64,000 nucleotides of DNA from Aceticella autotrophica. Its GTDB lineage: Bacteria > Bacillota > Thermoanaerobacteria > Thermoanaerobacterales > Thermoanaerobacteraceae. Every line of letters begins with the position of its first letter. The stretch's first letter is position 1. Of this stretch, positions 32,431 to 40,635 are shown piece after piece. The stretch is taken from assembly GCF_017357865.1 (NCBI RefSeq), contig NZ_CP060096.1, positions 2,203,619 through 2,267,618 on the forward strand, in the 5' to 3' direction. The translations under genes were made by a program, and so were the position numbers. The notes under the pieces are model-generated. The model did no database searches, had not been told where the DNA came from, and saw only the letters and a program-made list of their open reading frames with translations.

Positions 32431-33063
32431 TTATTCCTTTTCAGCTTTTATAACTATAAATGACCCTTCGCCAAATCCATATCTTACTGGTTCTTTTTCT
32501 GTTATATCCTTGAGTCCTTTAAAAATTGTCTGAGAAAAATTAAAATTTTTAAAACCTGAGTCAGCAAGCAGTTCTACAACCTGTCCCGTGGAATAAAATG
32601 TCGCATTTTTATAAAACAAGCTTTTATCTTTATGGGCTTCATAAATTTTACCAAGAAAGCTTTCTCTGTCAACAAATCCTAAAAGTAAAGTTCCATTGTC
32701 CTGCAATACTCTATAACACTCTTTAAAAGCCTTGTTTATATCGTCGACAAAACATATGGTTGTTACCATCAATATCATATCAAAGGAACTATCCTTATAT
32801 GGGAGCTTTTCAGCAATGCCGTCAATAACATTTAATCCGAGTTTTAAGGCAATTTCTCTCATTTTGGAAGATGGTTCAATGCCATTTTTAATATTTAAGG
32901 GTACCGCAAACCTCCCTGTTCCAATCCCTACTTCAAGCCCCTTTTTAAATTCCGGCATAAGAAGTCTTATTGCATCTAATTCAGATTCATATGCAAAGCC
33001 GTTTTTCTCAAACCATTCTTCATATTCCATAAAATAATTTTCAAATGCTTCAATTTTAGCCAT
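32431..33063 (-). CDS. Class I SAM-dependent methyltransferase
   Basis: About 210 residues. Motif I EVGIGTGRFAVPL is near 45, followed by GIEPS (acidic loop), the LPYKDSSFDMILMVTTICF motif and a VLQDNGTLLLGF strand, which is the UbiE/Methyltransf_11 layout. I chose ATG 33063 (MAKIEAFENYF) because GGGAGGG lies about 8 nt upstream; the 33105 start has no RBS. The substrate is unknown, and the gene seems to stand alone. Confidence 0.85.
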   Translation of the reverse strand: MAKIEAFENYFMEYEEWFEKNGFAYESELDAIRLLMPEFKKGLEVGIGTGRFAVPLNIKNGIEPSSKMREIALKLGLNVIDGIAEKLPYKDSSFDMILMVTTICFVDDINKAFKECYRVLQDNGTLLLGFVDRESFLGKIYEAHKDKSLFYKNATFYSTGQVVELLADSGFKNFNFSQTIFKGLKDITEKEPVRYGFGEGSFIVIKAEKE

Positions 33064-33150
33064 GGTTTTCCCTCCCTCTATTATACTTTGAGATAATTGT
33101 ATCACAAAAATTATAATGTTTTTATATATTATTATATTTTTCTTTTTACA

Positions 33151-33179
33151 AAAAATAGAGGGCTTTACCCTCTATTTTT
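33151..33179 (-). terminator. Terminator of the sugar operon
   Basis: AAAAATAGAGGG/CCCTCTATTTTT perfect hairpin with loop CTTTA, just past the end of the 33192-34250 gene. Confidence 0.85.
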
Positions 33180-33191
33180 ATTTAGTACTTT

Positions 33192-34250
33192 TTAAAATAT
33201 CAAATAATCATTATTAACCGCCATATTTGCAATTATCCTCGAGATAATACTTTCTGAACCCTCATTTAGATTAACACCTTCATTTGTTATACCGTCATAA
33301 CATCCACCTGTTTCACTATCAATAAGACTTATCTTTTTTGAATTTTCTCCTAAATACCATTTATCACATTTTATAGCTTTTTCCATGTATTTTCTCTCTT
33401 TTAAAACATGATATGCTTCAACATACATTAATGCTGTTTCACATGCCTCTATAGGCTGTTCATCAAATTCAGCCGGTTCTTTATTCTTCTTAAACCAGCC
33501 TTTGCAACCCACTGGTTTAAAATAATCATTCTTAAAGTATATCCTTTCCAAAAAATTCATACTTTCAATTGCTGCATCCAAAATCTCTTTTTTCTTTATT
33601 ACACTATATGACTTTATTAATGCCCATGGAATTAACGCATTGCTGTATGTTATCGTATCTTCAAACCATTTCCATTTTTCATCTGCATTTTTATTATATT
33701 GCTCCAATAGGTCATTTGAAAGTAAATTAATCATATCCTTTATATCATTTACTATATCATTTACATTAAAACTGCTAATTTTAGAATTATACAAATAGCA
33801 TAAACCTATAAGTGTATATGCTTTACTTCTAACGTAACTCAACTTATAAACATTGGGCAGTGCTTTTTTTAATAAATGAATAGCGGAATTTTTAAGCCCT
33901 TTTGGTAACGAGATATTCAGAATATATCCCAAAGACCATAAACACCTGCCGAAGCAATCCTCTGAACCGGTTTCTTCTATAAATTTTCTGTTGTAATCCA
34001 TGAAGTTTTTAAACATGCCTTTATCATTTTGAGCATAAAGCAGGAAAGACATGTATTTATATAAAAGCCCCAAAAGTCTATTATCTTTATATGTTTCATA
34101 TAGCATTGATATGGCAATAAGTGCTCTTGAATTGTCATCTGTCGTATATCCTTTGCTAAGGTCAGGTGTGGCGTACAGTGAATGCTGAAAAATACCTGTA
34201 TCATCGGTAAGTCTTAAGATATGGTCAACAGATAAATCCTTCTTCCTCAT
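33192..34250 (-). CDS. Glycoside-processing alpha/alpha-barrel protein (GT4 partner)
   Basis: A 352-residue, largely helical protein with YTTDDNSRALIA (near 36-47), GSEDCFGRCLWSLGY (near 95) and repeated aromatic-rich helices. This pattern is found in (alpha/alpha)6-barrel proteins encoded with or fused to GT4 glycosyltransferases and near GH130 enzymes. The start overlaps the GT4 stop by 4 nt. Catalytic function is not established. Inference: it handles the same oligosaccharide as the neighbouring GT4 and possibly the GH130 enzyme. Confidence 0.65.
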   Translation of the reverse strand: MRKKDLSVDHILRLTDDTGIFQHSLYATPDLSKGYTTDDNSRALIAISMLYETYKDNRLLGLLYKYMSFLLYAQNDKGMFKNFMDYNRKFIEETGSEDCFGRCLWSLGYILNISLPKGLKNSAIHLLKKALPNVYKLSYVRSKAYTLIGLCYLYNSKISSFNVNDIVNDIKDMINLLSNDLLEQYNKNADEKWKWFEDTITYSNALIPWALIKSYSVIKKKEILDAAIESMNFLERIYFKNDYFKPVGCKGWFKKNKEPAEFDEQPIEACETALMYVEAYHVLKERKYMEKAIKCDKWYLGENSKKISLIDSETGGCYDGITNEGVNLNEGSESIISRIIANMAVNNDYLIF

Positions 34251-35422
34251 ACAGCTTTACCCTTTGTTTCGCAAGAATCCAATACCGCCAAAAATAGCTT
34301 TACATACATATGTGCAACATTATCCCACATCATAGACTTGCCGAATTTTTTCATTTCTAATTCCATAAGTCTTTTTTTCTCGGGATTTTCAAGTACATAT
34401 TCAATACATTTGGCTAAGGAATCAGAATCTTTAAAATCTGCAAATAATCCTCTGCCTTCATTTAAAATTTCTTCAGCATATTTATACGGCGTCGATATAA
34501 TAAGTTTTCCTAAACCGGCAGCATATGCCATTGTACCGCTAACTGCCTGTTCCTTTCCAAGATATGGTGTCATATATATTTCTGATATGTTAAGATACTC
34601 TATTACTTCCTTCTTAGTAAGAAATTTGTTAATAAATTTTACATTATCATCTATACCCAAATTTTTAACAAGTTTTTTAAGTTTATCCCTGTATTCTTCA
34701 CCGAATTTTTTCTTTAAATTGGGATGTGTTTCACCCAAAATAAGATACAATATATTGTTATACTTCCTTGCGACCTTTGAAACAGCTTCAATACCGTATT
34801 CTATGCCCTTACCCGGATTAATCAGTCCAAATGTACTTATAATTGTTCTTCCTTTAAGTCCATATTTCTCTTTAAGAATTTCCTTAGGCAATACAGGTAT
34901 ACTTGGCACCCCATGTGGAATAACTTCAATTTTATCCTTATTTATTTCATACACATTTTTAAGCAATGGTATAACATTTTTAGCCATTACCACGATTTTA
35001 TCACTTTTCTTACCGAGTTCTTTTAAAATAAAAAGCTGCTTTTCACTGGGATTTGAAAGAACGGTATGAAATACCGTTATAAATGGAATATTCAGCTTAT
35101 CTATAAGGTCTATGATATATTCTCCATCCTCCCCGCCGTATATTCCATATTCATGTTCTATTACCAAGAGGTCAATATCTGATTTATTTAATTTTTCTGC
35201 AAGTTTAATATAACAATCTCTATTATATTGCTTTAATTCATATTTAACATCCTCATCATATTCATAATCACCATTGTCTATTGCAATAATTATAGGAGGA
35301 TTAATAAGCTTAATCTTTTTAATCTCATTTACAAGGTCTTGTGTAAATGTAGCAATTCCGCATTCTCTCGGCGGATATGTGCTTAAAAATGCTATTTTTT
35401 TACCTATTGATTTCTCGCCCAC
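34247..35422 (-). CDS. GT4-family glycosyltransferase
   Basis: A 391-residue GT-B enzyme. The N terminus has the acceptor region STYPPRECGIATFTQDLV. The middle has VIPHGVP and GLINPGKGIEYGIEAV (donor-phosphate loop). The C terminus has GTMAYAAGLGKLIISTPYKYAEEIL with the EX7E-type glutamate region. The start is GTG at 35422 behind GGGGG. Together with the nucleotidyltransferase 18 bp upstream it forms a short operon making a glycosylated product, most likely from a GDP- or NDP-sugar. The exact sugar is not readable. Confidence 0.85.
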   Translation of the reverse strand: MGEKSIGKKIAFLSTYPPRECGIATFTQDLVNEIKKIKLINPPIIIAIDNGDYEYDEDVKYELKQYNRDCYIKLAEKLNKSDIDLLVIEHEYGIYGGEDGEYIIDLIDKLNIPFITVFHTVLSNPSEKQLFILKELGKKSDKIVVMAKNVIPLLKNVYEINKDKIEVIPHGVPSIPVLPKEILKEKYGLKGRTIISTFGLINPGKGIEYGIEAVSKVARKYNNILYLILGETHPNLKKKFGEEYRDKLKKLVKNLGIDDNVKFINKFLTKKEVIEYLNISEIYMTPYLGKEQAVSGTMAYAAGLGKLIISTPYKYAEEILNEGRGLFADFKDSDSLAKCIEYVLENPEKKRLMELEMKKFGKSMMWDNVAHMYVKLFLAVLDSCETKGKAV

Positions 35423-35440
35423 TATTAAAACCCCCTTTAT

Positions 35441-36475
35441 CTAACTAATTAAAACGGTATCAAGAACTTCGGTATCCCTTTTTACAATACATTTTGATGT
35501 AATAACGGCATTGCAAAGTTTAACAGATTCATTTATTCTGACATTATCCCATATTACACTGGACTTAATCGTACTTTTGTAACCAATATATGATTCATTA
35601 CCTATTACTGCATATGGTCCAATTTTTGCATAAGCATCTATAAAAACATTATTGCCTATGTATGCAGGTCCAAAAATTCTTGCGGTTGGATGTATTTTAA
35701 CACCCTTTTCAATAATAATGCCTTTTTTATCTAATAAAATTTCACCTTTGTTTTTACATAAGATTCTGCACTTTCCCGTAAGTATATCTTCATGAACCTT
35801 CTTATATTTATTTAGCGTGCCTATATCTATCCAATATCCATGAAATTTATATGCCGCCAAATTATATCCTTTTTTAAGTAAGGACGGATATGTTTCTTTT
35901 TCTATTGATACTACACTATTTGCCGGTATTTCCTTCAATACCTCAGGTTCAAATATATATACACCCGCATTGATAAACTTAGAAGAAGTTTCACCGATTT
36001 TTGGTTTTTCCTTAAAGGCTGTTACAAATCCACTGTCATTAAATTCAATAACTCCATATTGGGAAGGGTCTTGAACTTCGGTCATTGCAATAGTAACATG
36101 CGCTTTCTTTTCTTTGTGGTATCTTATAAGTTCGGCATAATCTATGTCACTGACAATATCGGAATTTAAAATAATAAACGTATCATCAAAAAATTCTTCA
36201 GCTTTTTTAATTGCTCCACCTGTACCAAGAGGAATATCCTCTGTGATATAATTTATTTTTACACCAAGTTCTGCTCCATCTTTTAAAAAATCTTTTATAT
36301 GCTTTGATTTATAGCAGGTACTTAAAACAACCTCATCAACCCCATAATTTTTAAGATTTAATATGGTTCTTTCCAAAAGGGGTTTCCCCATAATAAGAAC
36401 CATTGGTTTAGGTAAATTATTTGTAATAGGTCTTAATCTTGTGCCTTTGCCTCCAGCTAATAATAAGGCTTTCAT
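35441..36475 (-). CDS. NDP-sugar pyrophosphorylase (mannose-1-phosphate guanylyltransferase-like)
   Basis: About 344 residues. The N-terminal nucleotidyltransferase motif is LLLAGGKGTRLRPITNNLPKPM. NSDIVSD carries the Mg-binding Asp. A C-terminal left-handed beta helix (hexapeptide repeats from about 255) follows. I chose ATG 36475 (MKALLLAGG), which sits 7 nt after GGAGG; the 36481 ATG is too close. It makes the activated sugar donor for the GT4 gene downstream. GDP-mannose or glucose donors are both possible. Confidence 0.87.
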   Translation of the reverse strand: MKALLLAGGKGTRLRPITNNLPKPMVLIMGKPLLERTILNLKNYGVDEVVLSTCYKSKHIKDFLKDGAELGVKINYITEDIPLGTGGAIKKAEEFFDDTFIILNSDIVSDIDYAELIRYHKEKKAHVTIAMTEVQDPSQYGVIEFNDSGFVTAFKEKPKIGETSSKFINAGVYIFEPEVLKEIPANSVVSIEKETYPSLLKKGYNLAAYKFHGYWIDIGTLNKYKKVHEDILTGKCRILCKNKGEILLDKKGIIIEKGVKIHPTARIFGPAYIGNNVFIDAYAKIGPYAVIGNESYIGYKSTIKSSVIWDNVRINESVKLCNAVITSKCIVKRDTEVLDTVLIS

Positions 36476-36662
36476 AAGCATTCCTCCTCTACAATTGTTT
36501 TTTATAAAAATATATTAAGTTTTATCGTTTTGTTAAATAACTTAATTTTAATGTAAAATGAATTTAAAAATGTAATTATAAATTTTTATTTTGTATGTTT
36601 ATATGTGATTTAAAATGTTATTATATGATTAGCACTTTAAATGTTTGGCTCCTATTATTTTC

Positions 36663-36691
36663 ATTATACTTAATAATATTACTTATGTCAA
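36663..36691 (-). promoter_or_regulatory. Promoter of the sugar operon
   Basis: TTGACA (complement of 36686-36691), 17-bp spacer, TATAAT (complement of 36663-36668): a near-consensus sigma-A promoter about 190 bp before the nucleotidyltransferase gene. Confidence 0.8.
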
Positions 36692-36723
36692 GTATAATAT
36701 TACCAAAATTTATCTTAATAAAT

Positions 36724-36751
36724 AAAAAGACCTTTACTTAAAGGTCTTTTT
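36724..36751 (-). terminator. Terminator of the M-box operon
   Basis: AAAAAGACCTTTA/AAAGGTCTTTTT hairpin at the stop of the GH130 gene. Confidence 0.85.
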
Positions 36752-37643
36752 ACTCAAATTTAATATCCTTCATATCAAGTGCAGCAACACCGATTACCGT
36801 ATCAGCACCTCCATAATAAACGTATATTACCCCGTCTTTAATCGCATTACCACAACTAAATACTACATTTGGAGTATATCCATTGATTTCCCACTCCAGT
36901 TCCGGTTCCAAAATAGGTTCTTTCTGCCTCGCAATTACCTTGCTTGGGTCATTAAAATCTAATAAAGCAGCTCCTAACCTATATACATGATTATCATCTG
37001 CACCATGATATATCAAAAACCATCCTTCTTTTGTTGCAATTGGAGGACCTGCAATACCTACTCTTATACTTTCCCATGACCCTTCAATTGGTTTAATAAT
37101 TCTTTTATGCCCATACCAGTTCTTCAAATCATCAGAAAAAGCAATCCATATATCCGGATGCCTCCTGTGAAACATAACATATTTCCCATTTATTTTCTGC
37201 GGGAATAATGCTGCATCCTTATTAGGTTCATTTAGTACAATGCCATGTCTTTTCCAATCAATCAGATTTTTTGATGTGGCTAAACATATTCTGTAATCCT
37301 CATCATATCTACCGCCAAAGCCTATATACATCATATAATAAATATCATCAATTTTAACAATTCTCGGGTCTTCACATCCTCTTAATTCTTGTTCTACATC
37401 GTTGCTCAATATAGGTTGTAATCGCCTTGTAAAATTTATCCCATCCTTAGATACCGCATATCCAAGTCTTGAAATGTAATTTCCATATCTTTTATTGGGT
37501 CCTATGTCTGTTGCTCTATAAATTAAATGAAATAAATTATTGTCATATATGGCTGCACAGTTAAATACAGCCGCACTTTGCCAATTACTTTCTTTCAATG
37601 GTGTTAAAACAGGTTTATTTATTAATCGCTTTAATTTAATCAT
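36750..37643 (-). CDS. GH130 mannoside phosphorylase/hydrolase-like enzyme
   Basis: A 297-residue five-bladed beta-propeller. It has GCEDPRIVKIDDIYYMMYIGFGG (the GH130 acid/base region near 90), a catalytic-region LFPQKINGKYVMFHRRHPDIW block near 147 and HGADDNHVYRLGAALLD near 222. GH130 enzymes phosphorolyse or hydrolyse beta-mannosides to mannose-1-phosphate. It lies 17 bp after the Nramp-related gene with its own RBS (GGGGGC), so it is probably co-transcribed with the magnesium operon, an unexpected partner. The sugar operon is next to it and may share the substrate. Confidence 0.85.
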   Translation of the reverse strand: MIKLKRLINKPVLTPLKESNWQSAAVFNCAAIYDNNLFHLIYRATDIGPNKRYGNYISRLGYAVSKDGINFTRRLQPILSNDVEQELRGCEDPRIVKIDDIYYMMYIGFGGRYDEDYRICLATSKNLIDWKRHGIVLNEPNKDAALFPQKINGKYVMFHRRHPDIWIAFSDDLKNWYGHKRIIKPIEGSWESIRVGIAGPPIATKEGWFLIYHGADDNHVYRLGAALLDFNDPSKVIARQKEPILEPELEWEINGYTPNVVFSCGNAIKDGVIYVYYGGADTVIGVAALDMKDIKFE

Positions 37644-37660
37644 TGATATTATGCCCCCTT

Positions 37661-38911
37661 TTATAAGATATTAGGAATAATAGATGAAAGAACTAATACT
37701 ACCGTAAGTACGATCAAGATAACTATTGTACTCCATGCAATTCCATTATTAACAGGTTTATTTATATAATTCCCCATTATATCTTTATTGTTTACAAGCA
37801 TTATCATTGATATAAGCACCACCGGCAGCAGTATTCCATTTATCACCTGTGTCCAGATGGTTATAGCAATAAGTGGCGCATTTGGTATCAAAATAATAGC
37901 TACGGCTATAGCCATTATTGTAGTAAAAAGGAAATAAAATTGCGGAGCTTCTTCCAATTTTTTATCAACCCCTGCTTCAAATCCAAAGGCTTCACAAATA
38001 TAAAATGCAGTAGCTATTGGTAAAATTGCAGCAGAAAAAACAGAAGCTATAAAAAGTCCAAATGCAAAAACCTTTGAAGCAAGAGCGCCAGCCAACGGCT
38101 TCAATGCCATTGCAGCATCTTTTGCATCATTAATTTTAATATGATTTACATGAAGAGTTGCAGCACTTGCAACTATTATAAAAAACGCAACCACAATTGT
38201 TGCAATACATCCTATGATAACATCCCATATTGTATATTTATAATCTTCTAATTTTATTCCCTTTTCTATAACTGAGGATTGCATATAAAACTGCATCCAT
38301 GGTGCTATGGTGGTACCTATTACACCTATTGTCATACTTAAATAATCCGTATTAAATTCAAGCGTCGGTTTTATTATCGCCGTTCCGACCTGAGACCAAT
38401 CAGGTTTTGAAAGAATTGCAGATACTCCATATGATAGAAGGAACAAACTAAATATCAAAAATACTTTTTCTGCAAACTTATATGTCCCTTTAACAATTAG
38501 AAACCATACCGCAATAGCAACAAGTGGAACAGCCAAATACTTACTTATACCAAAAACCTGCATACTCCCTGCAACACCGGCAAATTCCGTCGCTGTATTT
38601 CCGATATCGGCAGTAAAGAGTCCTAAGAAAATAAAAAAAGTTATTTTCACACCAAAATTTTCTCTAATAAGGTCAGCAAGACCTTTACCTGTAACAATAC
38701 CCATTCTGGCGTTCATCTCCTGAATAACAAGAAGAACTATGAAAGATGGTATTAATGTCCACAAAAGTTTATATCCATAGGTTGCTCCTGCAACTGAATA
38801 TGTCGTTATACCTCCGGCATCATTATCAACACTTCCTGTAATTATACCGGGTCCCATTAATGCTAAAAATAACAGCATATTTTTAAAAAATGTTTTTTTA
38901 TTTCCACTCAT
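37661..38911 (-). CDS. Nramp-related magnesium transporter (NRMT type)
   Basis: A 416-residue protein with about 11 membrane helices and the Nramp fold. The helix-1 metal motif, DPGN in Mn/Fe Nramps, reads SVDNDAGG here (Asp29 to Gly34). Helix 6, normally MPH, reads IAPWMQFYMQSS, so the soft-metal methionine motif is altered. Such changes characterise Nramp-related Mg2+ transporters, for which clostridial examples under M-box control are established. The M-box riboswitch upstream of this operon supports Mg2+ over Mn2+. Follows the MgtE-N/CBS gene by 17 bp. Confidence 0.85.
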   Translation of the reverse strand: MSGNKKTFFKNMLLFLALMGPGIITGSVDNDAGGITTYSVAGATYGYKLLWTLIPSFIVLLVIQEMNARMGIVTGKGLADLIRENFGVKITFFIFLGLFTADIGNTATEFAGVAGSMQVFGISKYLAVPLVAIAVWFLIVKGTYKFAEKVFLIFSLFLLSYGVSAILSKPDWSQVGTAIIKPTLEFNTDYLSMTIGVIGTTIAPWMQFYMQSSVIEKGIKLEDYKYTIWDVIIGCIATIVVAFFIIVASAATLHVNHIKINDAKDAAMALKPLAGALASKVFAFGLFIASVFSAAILPIATAFYICEAFGFEAGVDKKLEEAPQFYFLFTTIMAIAVAIILIPNAPLIAITIWTQVINGILLPVVLISMIMLVNNKDIMGNYINKPVNNGIAWSTIVILIVLTVVLVLSSIIPNIL

Positions 38912-38928
38912 TAAATTACACCTCCCAG

Positions 38929-40179
38929 TTAAGCTTTTAATCTTCTGTTTTTCAAAAGCTCATATATAATATCAGTGATTATTACTGTCCCTCTTAAAAC
39001 CATATTATTATCCACTACCGGAACTGCCATTAAATTATATTTTGTTTCAATTTTAATTAAGGATTCAATTGAATCCATGTCTTTTACATATATGGGTTTA
39101 TTATCCATTATTTCTGATAGTTTTGTGTCAGGCTCGGAAATAACAAGGTCTCTAAGAGAAACCACACCTGTAAGTTTATCTTTTGAATCAACAACATACA
39201 AATAATATATTACATCAGATTCGGGTTTTAACTCCCTAAGTCTATTAATAGTCTGTTCAACTGTATCACTTTCTTTAAAGTCAATAAAGTCTGTGGTCAT
39301 AAGACTACCAACCGTATTATCCGGATATTCCATAAGCTCCCTGACCTCTGATGATACATTTCTTTCCATTTTATTAAGCAATTCTTCTACCATGTCTTTA
39401 TTAAGGTCATCAAGAACATCTGCCACTTCATCAGCCGGCATTTCCTCTAATATGTCAGCTACTTTTTGTTTCGAAAGTGTCTTCAATATATTAATTTGAG
39501 ATTCTTTTTCAAGTTCTTCAAGGACATCTGCGGCTCTTGCATCATCGAGGCTGGAGAAGATTGCTATTCCAGTCTTTGAATCAATATTTTCAATTATATC
39601 GGCAAGGTCTGAGGGTCGAAGGGTAGATAATTTTTCATATGTTGTAGAAAGCATAATATTCTCATTAGACTGTATTAATGCGGCGATATCTCTCCACAAT
39701 ATTAGTTTGCTGCTTATATTTATATTAAATATTTTAAGGAATTTTTTTAGCGGTTTCGCAATAGCAAGCCTTCTTAATATACCTTCAATTCCGATATCAA
39801 CAGCTATTACAAGCAACTCATTATCAGTTTGTGTAAGCCTTATGTCATTAACCCTAACTACCTTTCTGCCATTTATATCAATTATTTGCTTATCAAGTAT
39901 ATTTTTAACAAGAAAATATATGTTTTTATCTGGTTCAACATATTCTATTTTTTTAACATTCAACTGATATTGACCACTTATCTTTCTAACATTAAAACTC
40001 TTCCAGCTAAGATATTTGATTCCTTTGTTCGTTTTTATTTTTGCAATAACAATATTTGGTATATTAGAATTGATATCTATTCCTATATCCAGCAATCTAC
40101 CAATTGATTTATTATCACAAAATACCTTGTTATTTAGTATTCTGCTTAAATAAAAATTTGTTCTAACTTTAATACTCAT
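38929..40179 (-). CDS. Soluble MgtE-N/CBS-domain protein of the magnesium operon
   Basis: A 416-residue cytoplasmic protein. An N-terminal PRC-barrel-like region (1-165) is followed by an MgtE N-domain superhelix (about 180-275: LRPSDLADIIENID ... VLEELEKE ... ILEEMPADEVADVLDDL). A pair of CBS domains (about 285-410: GSLMTTDFIDFKESDTVEQ ... GVVSLRDLVISEPD) completes it. The MgtE transmembrane domain is missing, so this cannot itself be a channel. Inference: a Mg2+ sensor or regulator of the Nramp-related transporter encoded next. RBS GGAGG. Confidence 0.85.
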   Translation of the reverse strand: MSIKVRTNFYLSRILNNKVFCDNKSIGRLLDIGIDINSNIPNIVIAKIKTNKGIKYLSWKSFNVRKISGQYQLNVKKIEYVEPDKNIYFLVKNILDKQIIDINGRKVVRVNDIRLTQTDNELLVIAVDIGIEGILRRLAIAKPLKKFLKIFNINISSKLILWRDIAALIQSNENIMLSTTYEKLSTLRPSDLADIIENIDSKTGIAIFSSLDDARAADVLEELEKESQINILKTLSKQKVADILEEMPADEVADVLDDLNKDMVEELLNKMERNVSSEVRELMEYPDNTVGSLMTTDFIDFKESDTVEQTINRLRELKPESDVIYYLYVVDSKDKLTGVVSLRDLVISEPDTKLSEIMDNKPIYVKDMDSIESLIKIETKYNLMAVPVVDNNMVLRGTVIITDIIYELLKNRRLKA

Positions 40180-40288
40180 TAATTTTTCCTCCTTTTAAGG
40201 GAGAGGCCGGTAAAATGACAGACTCCTCCCCCATATTTTTTTGTTTTAAATGAGAATTTATTCGTTTATAATAAGGACCAGAATCCAT
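40169..40288 (-). CDS. 39-residue small ORF between M-box and MgtE-N gene
   Basis: A small ORF begins MDSGPYYKRINSHLKQ and ends GGKINEY, overlapping the start of the next gene by 11 nt. AGGTGG lies 5 nt before this ATG; a second in-frame ATG at 40291 is only 2 nt away from it. It is the first potential gene after the riboswitch terminator, so it would be under Mg2+ control. It may be a real microprotein, or a leader ORF coupling translation to the downstream gene, whose RBS lies within its end. No family recognised. Confidence 0.4.
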   Translation of the reverse strand: MDSGPYYKRINSHLKQKNMGEESVILPASPLKGGKINEY

Positions 40289-40318
40289 CATTACCACCTG
40301 CCTTTATTTAAATTTTTA

Positions 40319-40343
40319 AGCCTTCTACATAAAGTAAAAGGCT
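40319..40343 (-). terminator. Expression-platform hairpin of the M-box
   Basis: AGCCTTTTAC/GTAGAAGGCT stem on the minus strand followed by TTAAAAATTT, directly after the aptamer. Confidence 0.6.
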
Positions 40344-40346
40344 CAA

Positions 40347-40502
40347 AACTCAACACATTCGTTGGGATTTAGCACTATACGGCATAGGACATACCAGCTG
40401 CATTAGATTAAACCTTAGAACGGTAAAATCTGTTAACCCATTGGCATCTCTCGATGTTTCCGGGCATCAGCATATATCCGTATAGGAGCCTCACTTAACG
40501 AT
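40347..40502 (-). ncRNA. M-box (ykoK leader) magnesium riboswitch
   Basis: The minus strand matches the M-box in order: GTTAAGTGAGGCTCCTATACGG, GCTGATGCCCGGAAACATCG, AGAGATGCCAATGGGTTAACAG, a variable arm ending TAATGCAGCTGG, and GTCCTATGCCGTATAGTGCTAAA. High Mg2+ folds the aptamer and turns off the downstream genes. The rest of the 40180-40635 gap (40503-40635) holds only AT-rich upstream DNA. Confidence 0.96.
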
Positions 40503-40635
40503 TTTATATTCTTTTTTGCATTAAAATTATAACATAGCTTTTTTCCCTTTACAATAAAATTTCACAATTTTTCATATAATAAATCTATTTTATTAATATC
40601 GCTTTATGACCGTTATATCTCATAGTTCTTACTTT

